Below, in pieces: positions 58,280-64,000 of a stretch of 64,000 bases of DNA. The DNA lies in the NCBI RefSeq assembly GCF_027580225.2, contig NC_073351.2, positions 10,396,501 to 10,460,500 on the forward strand. The letters run 5' to 3'. The stretch is from Misgurnus anguillicaudatus. Taxonomy: Eukaryota; Chordata; Actinopteri; Cypriniformes; Cobitidae. The notes under the pieces are model-generated. The model saw only the letters and a program-made list of their open reading frames with translations, did no database searches and was not told the origin of the DNA. The position numbers and the translations under genes are program-made. Within the stretch, counting starts at the first letter, position 1. Each line of letters starts with the position of its first letter.

Positions 58280-59079
58280 TATTTAATGTCTTGAATGTTT
58301 TAAGTGGTTTTGAAAAAAAGCTGTTGGAGCATTTTTCTGCAATTGTAATGCATATCAATCTAGAATGACATAAAAGTCACATGAATTCTGATTTGACTGT
58401 TTAGACTGAGGACGTATTGCAAAACATTTGACCTGTATCCTATTTAGAACCACGTATGAAAGTGGCTCAAATTGAAAAAAAATCAGATTTCATATGGTTT
58501 CTGCTGTTCACACTGATGTGACAGATTTGAGTAAAATAAGCAAAAAATTTGACTTTGACTGCAGTGTGAATGTAGTCTCAGGCCCTGTTCACACCTGGTA
58601 TTAGAATGCATTTTGGTGTATCGGATCACAAGTGGACGATGCTAAATACAAGTTACTGCTAAAACTGTCTGCTTTGTGTAGAGTCGTAACCATGGCTATA
58701 TTTATGCCACTTGCGCCATCTACTGTCAGAGGGAGATTTTGCCGTTTTATTCAGCCTGTCTAGTGTTTTTTTTTTTGTGCAGATGTTTTATTTTAGCCTT
58801 ATTTCACAAGGCTAATATCATTTCTTTTAAATTACACAATTAAATTCAAAACAACTGCAGATCCTACATGCATGTACAATCTTATTTTAAGGTCGGAATG
58901 GCCTGATAACAAGCTAATATAAACAAAATAGCATTAAATCACTGTGCATCCCTAATGTATAAAATTTAAGGTGCTTTAGACAAACCATGTTTTATTCTAG
59001 TTGTACAGACCTAAACAAATTACATGTAAAGGTTAAATGAATAAGTTCAACCTGTGTTTGTGTGTGTATGTTTGTTCAG
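58280..59079. other. Intergenic DNA with one foldback-end fragment
   Basis: At 58580-58650 there is a lone end related to the element at 46853-47589 (TGTTCACACCTGGTATTAGA and GATCACAAGTGGACGA). Nothing else recognised. Confidence 0.4.
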
Positions 59080-59184
59080 ATGGTAAGAAAGATACAAGAG
59101 CCAACAAACAAGATCTCAGATGACCAGAAGCCCTCTCTGTTTGGAAAAATCTACACTTTGACAGAATTTTGGGCTCATAAATAG
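59080..59184 (+). other. Possible terminal exon
   Basis: A pyrimidine/TG-rich acceptor (TATGTTTGTTCAG) is followed by an open stretch. In phase 1, as needed after 40931-41029, it encodes a short basic tail (GKKDTRANKQDLR) before a TGA; in phase 0 it encodes 34 residues before TAG at 59182. An AATAAA-type signal follows near 59474. Weak evidence; no family recognised. Confidence 0.15.
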
Positions 59185-59199
59185 AGACATCAGATGGAA

Positions 59200-61080
59200 G
59201 AGTTGCAAGAAAAGAGCAAGGGAAACAACACAGATTTGCTCTTTTTGAAATGTATGTTAATGATCCGTCAGTGAAACATCTGCTTATCAACAATCAAGAT
59301 GAACTATAACCTCTTTTACAATGTGTAAGGTACATTTCAGTAGAGTGCCCATTTTCAGTGACCAAATGCTTAAGTTTCATCAAAACATGTGATGATGTTA
59401 TACATTTATAAATGCTCAATAATATGTAAATATAAACAAGACAAAGTTATTTACCATCAGTATATAAATTGTATAATAAAATGTTTTGTTGACTGTAATT
59501 GGTTAATTTTGCAAAGTTCTTTGTTGGGTTAATTTATGCAGTTGCTTGCATTTGTAAGCTTATGCCTAACATAAAGTAATTATAACCAGAAAAACATACA
59601 GTTGATGTATTCTATAATGTAGTCTGTTAAAAGTTAATGCACATAATGAATTAATACATTGTAAAAAAAAATTAGTCGTTAATGTTGTCTTAAACCCATT
59701 TAAACATGCTGACAGCGTGTAATTGTTTGGAATGCGCTCCATGAACTCAAAAAAGCATGTATCCAAAATAAACACCAACACCCTAAAGTGCATTATTTGA
59801 GATAAAACAGACATTTTAAGTGCTGTCCAAATCATAGTGAATTATTATTACTGAGTGCACTTATTCAATCCTTTTTGCCGCAAATGAGTATACAACTGTC
59901 TTCGACTTAATGTAACGCTGCGCAGAATGATACGCCTATGACAACAAAGTACCGCAAGAGCGATTTGAAAGCAAACTGCTTTACATAATTTCTCGAAACG
60001 CTCTCGCGGTACTGTGATGTCATAGGCATGTGGGTCTGCGTGGCGTCGCAATTTTTTGAATTTTTTTTACTCCGCTGCTTGTCCATTTGAATGAATTTTC
60101 GCTTCTCGGCTGAAGATGGCGCCCGCCGCACATCCGACGCCTCAGTTTCCGAAATCACTCGCTTGTTTTTGGATTATATTAATAGTGACTTAGGGCATGC
60201 GGACATTTCGAGCAATGCCAGTCTCAGTTTTTTCTTGCAACTCGGTTTATCAACAGCTCTGGTAAACTGACGCCACGTGCTTTAACAGATTCCGTGAAGT
60301 CAAAGGGGAACGCTATAAATTGGAGCGCTGCCCCTCAGTCTGGCGTGTTTGAGGTAAATATCAGAAGCTAGACGGGAATAGAGATAAAAGTATTTGTTAT
60401 TTTTTGTTATATTTGGATTTTTAATTTTTCGCAGTTATATATATAAGCCTAAATCCAGTGGCGCAAGTGGGTTATAATTTAATTTATGCACATTTTTTTT
60501 TAAAGTGGGCCATTGCCTTGTGTTTTTTAAAATGCCCATTGCCCTGTGTTATAAACAGTGACATGACTAGTCATGTACTATTTATATAGTTCCCTCCAAA
60601 ATCGGCCCAGTACCGTCAACATCTAGCTGCTGCTTCACTTCTCAGCATAAGGACCATTATAAAATTATACCATTAATCAATGTTTAGAATTTAGAAGTGG
60701 GTATACCCCATGCCATCTAATAAAGAACTGGGTATACTCTGTATACCTGTGTATACCCTGCACTACGCCACTGCCTACAGCATCATGCTAAAAAAGTTTA
60801 AATTTTATGTTACCAGCCATTTAAAAGTTATGCTAGTCGAAACAAAAGTAGAAAAAAACAGATACCTAAACTTAAGGCGTGTGAAAAATAGGTGCTTTGG
60901 ACTACATCAAAACGTGTGTCTCTGGTAGAAGGTTAAACTATGCGCTCATAAGGCGGAGTCTGTGAACGGTCATGGGTGGGGCGTAATCAATGTGACATCA
61001 CACTGATAGGGGATCCCTAACAGCCTATTTTGTTTAACTTTGCGGTTTAAAGGAGATTACACAAAGAAGAAAAGATGGAT
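59200..61080. other. Intergenic DNA with small inverted repeats
   Basis: A short foldback at about 59930-60035 (GCCTATGACAACAAAGTACC against GGTACTGTGATGTCATAGGC). The rest shows no gene. Confidence 0.35.
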
Positions 61081-61625
61081 TTGTATAATAACCAAGCGTG
61101 CCGCACAAGCCCTGAAAAGTGAAGCCAAAACGTCTCGATCGCCCCCCAGTGACCGGTCCCAGTATAGGTCATAAAGCCCGCCTCCCCATGTTATTCAATG
61201 GGACTTGAGACCAACTAAAAAAATTAATTACACTTCAATTATCTTTTTTCCGAAGCTGGTTTCTGTCATTTACTGTAGCTTTTATCACGCTGATGTAAAT
61301 TCAAATGTTTGTTTTTAAAATAGGTTTGTGTTTAGTTAGTTATTTAATGATATAAAAACGGTGGTGTCACGTCATGATTGACAGCTGTGATATCGTGTGA
61401 TATGCGCATTCTACGAGAGCGAGGGCGGGGTTTTGACTTCGCGCCTTCCCTTCCTGCTCACTACTGCGCATGACTGGTCCCGAAATCGCTATTGCGCAGA
61501 CTCAAGACCCAAGATGTCAGCGCCATATCGGGCAACTGGCGGCTTCACTTTTCACCAATGGAAGAGAGCGAACAGGCGTCGTCCATCTTTTTTACAGTCT
61601 ATGATAATAACAGGATGTTTCTGCA
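61080..61625. repeat. MITE-like block (TTTTACAGTCTATG type)
   Basis: Left-side words (GAAGCCAAAACGTCTCGATC, CCCATGTTATTCAATGGGA) and right-side words (CGGCTTCACTTTTCACC, TTTTTTACAGTCTATGATA) fit a familiar fish MITE, but the two halves are only partly mirrored. Confidence 0.4.
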
Positions 61626-61661
61626 CATACACTGGAGACTCATTTTCTAATAGAAACACAT

Positions 61662-62095
61662 GTAAAGGGGACAAATCATGAAAATTTGACTTTTCCATGT
61701 TTAAGTGCTATAATTAAGTGCTTTTATCAACATAAAAAAACATGAAAAATAACAACCCAGTAACTTAGTTTTGGTAAGCCATTCTCTGCAAGCATGTGAA
61801 AAATTGGTGATTGAAATTTGGCTCCCCCTGTGATGTCAGAAGGGGATATTACCACCCCTTAATCTGCACTATCCAACCGCAGCACTGCCATTTAGTGCAG
61901 AGATCAGCTCATTTGCATTTTAAAACGACACACCCAAAATAGCACATTTTTGCTCACACCTACAAAGTGGCTATTCTAATATGCTGTAATAAATTATCTG
62001 TGGGGTATTTTGAGCTAAAACTTCACATACGTTCTCTGGGGACACTAAAGATTTATTTGACATCTTTAAAAAGTCTTGTGAAATGTCCCCTTTAA
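61662..62095. repeat. 440-bp TTAA element, copy 2 (inverted)
   Basis: Reverse-complement relative of 57839-58279, ending GTGAAATGTCCCCTTTAA. Shared core words include ATTTGGCTCCCC, ATCTGCACTATCCAAC and TTTAGTGCAGAGATCAGCTC. Confidence 0.78.
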
Positions 62096-62527
62096 AAGTG
62101 CATTTTTTAGGTTAGGGGGACTTTAACAATTTTAAGATTCACGAGAAGGTCTGTACACCTGATCACACTGTCGGGGCTTATTTCCCAATAACTACCGGCT
62201 GCCTCTACATTATCCCTTACTTATATATTATATAAATATAAACAAGGAAAAGTTATCTACCCTCTGTATATATATTGTATATTATAAAACGGTTAGTTCC
62301 AATCCTTGATTCTGATTGGTCAATAGGTGTGCTTTATTCACGATAAAACACTGCTATGACCGCTTCACCCAACAGTTCTATGTAATATCACTGCGCCCTT
62401 AGCAACACATAAACATATAATGAGACAAAGTTTGAGAACAGTTTGTTCAGAGTCGTATAATAATAGAGTTACAACACTCACATAGACGTCCTTTGTAAGA
62501 ATGGAATGCAGAAGTAACAGCGTGTCA

Positions 62528-63356
62528 TGTAGGGACCACTGATCTATATAAATGACTGGATTGCGCATAGAACGCTTGACGTAACTGCGTGAGGTGAAGC
62601 CAGCGCAGAGTTCGAGCCGCCATCTTGGTATACCCAACCGGCAGAGAGCGTCATTGACTTCCATTCAAAATCATGATCAAAATTTACCCCATTTACAGCG
62701 TATCAGTTACACAAGGTTAATTTTTAGGACATGTGTACGTTAATTATTTGTTAATTCTGGTGTTATTTGCAATGTTTATGTTTTAATCGGGCAGGATAAT
62801 GGATTTATAAAAAAACGTTAATGTGAGTGTGTCTGTTGCATTTGTTAATGACACGGGTATAAATAAAGTTTTGTTTGACATTCAGCTACACTGTGACGGT
62901 CAGCGTTATTTATCTAAATAAGTTAAGGTAACTTGTAAGTTTAGATAACATAATTACAAAACTAGCAAATTATTGCATGCACATACGGTACAAAGTATGA
63001 TTATTTATTTAGAATTCAGAATGAGCACGTTTATTGTCATTAATACTAAATATGCCGCGGTCTGTCTGCTGATCTGATACTGTCATGAAGATGAATGTAT
63101 AATAACTGATTAAAACGCAAAATGTACAACTTTCAGTAAATAACTATTTACATGCTTTGGACGTTTGTGTTGTAATAATGTACAGGGTAACTTCACATAT
63201 AAAAACGAAGACGAGTAAAGTGATGTTTTATCATTAAAATCTGATAACGTCCATTGGTTTAATAGAACGTTTGGGTATACCAACATGGCGGCGCGGTGGC
63301 TTCACAAGTGTGACGTCATGCGCGGTCCGGTCATTTATATAGATCGGTGGTAGTGA
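62528..63356. repeat. Inverted repeat pair with YY1-like motifs
   Basis: The left arm (about 62528-62710) and right arm (about 63225-63356) are diverged inverted copies: GATCTATATAAATGAC against TCATTTATATAGATC. Each carries a GCCATCTTGGTATACC / GGTATACCAACATGGC word. The spacer is AT-rich and featureless. Confidence 0.6.
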
Positions 63357-63479
63357 CGCATAGTTCCAAACGCAGCACTGAAGCCCATTCATTTCAATGA
63401 CACCTGCTGGTAAATCGATGAAATTACTGTTTCTCTTTACATTTTCCAGACATTTTATGAATATAGTCAACAGTGATAT

Positions 63480-64000
63480 TTTATGAACTCTGCTGTAGGT
63501 AATGATTATCGTTAATAATAACTAGAAAATTTTTTATATTTAAATGAGTTGTGTATAATGTGTGAATAATATAGATTTAATGGTTTAATATTTTATTACT
63601 GGTGGCCATCTACTTTATACTTATCTTTTTTTATATATTACGAGTAACACTAGGGGGCAACAGCGACAAGCTAAATGCCTTATAATGCTGAGTTTACACC
63701 AAACGCGCCCTGGGCCTCAAAATCGCGTCCACCGCGCCTAGTTTGCCGCTTGAACACTTTGAATGCATTCGCGCGTGTAGAGCGGAGTAGACGCGCGGAA
63801 AAAGCAAGCATTTCACGCGCGTCCGAAGCAAAATCCGCTTCTTGTGGGAGGGGCAACTGCTGTGCGAGTGTCTGTTTGCAAGATGACTGATGTTACTTGT
63901 GCATTTATCAGTTTGTATTGGGTAACCTTACTATAGGGGGAAAATAATCGGCGCGGGTCGATAAACGTCACGTGACTCAAAAGTGAAGTGTGTACTACAA
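63480..64000. other. Intergenic end of window
   Basis: A CpG-rich patch at 63690-63860 looks like the end of a foldback (GAGTTTACACCAAACGCGCC) that continues beyond the window. No gene seen. Confidence 0.35.

Overview
This window is vertebrate nuclear DNA, almost certainly from a teleost fish and most likely a cyprinid. It has intron-split genes with GT-AG splice sites, low gene density, AT-rich intergenic DNA, and very many DNA transposons and short foldback (MITE-like) elements whose ends are familiar from cyprinid genomes. There are no operons, bacterial signals or CRISPR arrays. Family names below come from recognising motifs by eye; no database search was run.

Two genes are clear, both on the + strand. 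The first is a complete alpha-SNAP gene (napa; 11 coding exons between 69 and 15101; 295 codons). All exons join in frame with consensus splice sites. The second is a single-exon coding sequence for a type II Golgi beta-1,3-N-acetylglucosaminyltransferase of the B3GNT2 type (28829-30136; 435 aa), with a likely 5'UTR splice acceptor at 28634 and possible upstream non-coding exons at about 16.5-16.8 kb and 22.2 kb. A phase-compatible pair of exon-like segments at 40931-41029 and 59080 may belong to an unidentified membrane protein gene; this is weak.

Layout. 0-15.5 kb: napa. Intron 4 carries an antisense BEL/Pao LTR element (2304-7089, target duplication CAGTT), then an inverted pair of tRNA-derived SINEs around a 915-bp element with 4-bp target duplications. 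Introns 7 and 9 carry foldback elements and a hAT element with a mariner-like MITE inside it. 15.5-28.6 kb: repeats, including a hAT BED-finger relic, a 1-kb element with internal tandem repeats, a second copy of the 4-bp-duplication element, and a hAT element carrying a nested solo LTR. 28.6-32.6 kb: the glycosyltransferase and its 3' region. 32.7-52.6 kb: mainly MITEs, long hairpins, LINE fragments, an 85-bp tandem array, and a GC-rich block (36.4-38.8 kb) with a tandem array whose units each contain a splice donor and acceptor. 52.6-57.1 kb: a decayed, 3'-truncated antisense Ty3/gypsy element. 57.1-64 kb: a LINE fragment, two inverted copies of a 440-bp TTAA element, and other foldbacks.

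The two genes share no obvious pathway beyond the secretory system: alpha-SNAP recycles SNARE complexes, and the B3GNT2-like enzyme extends poly-N-acetyllactosamine chains in the Golgi. The most unusual items are the BEL element that kept one open frame across two internal deletions, the tandem array of miniature intron-like units, and the pair of 4-bp-duplication elements sharing a repeated GCGGTAAT-type motif.
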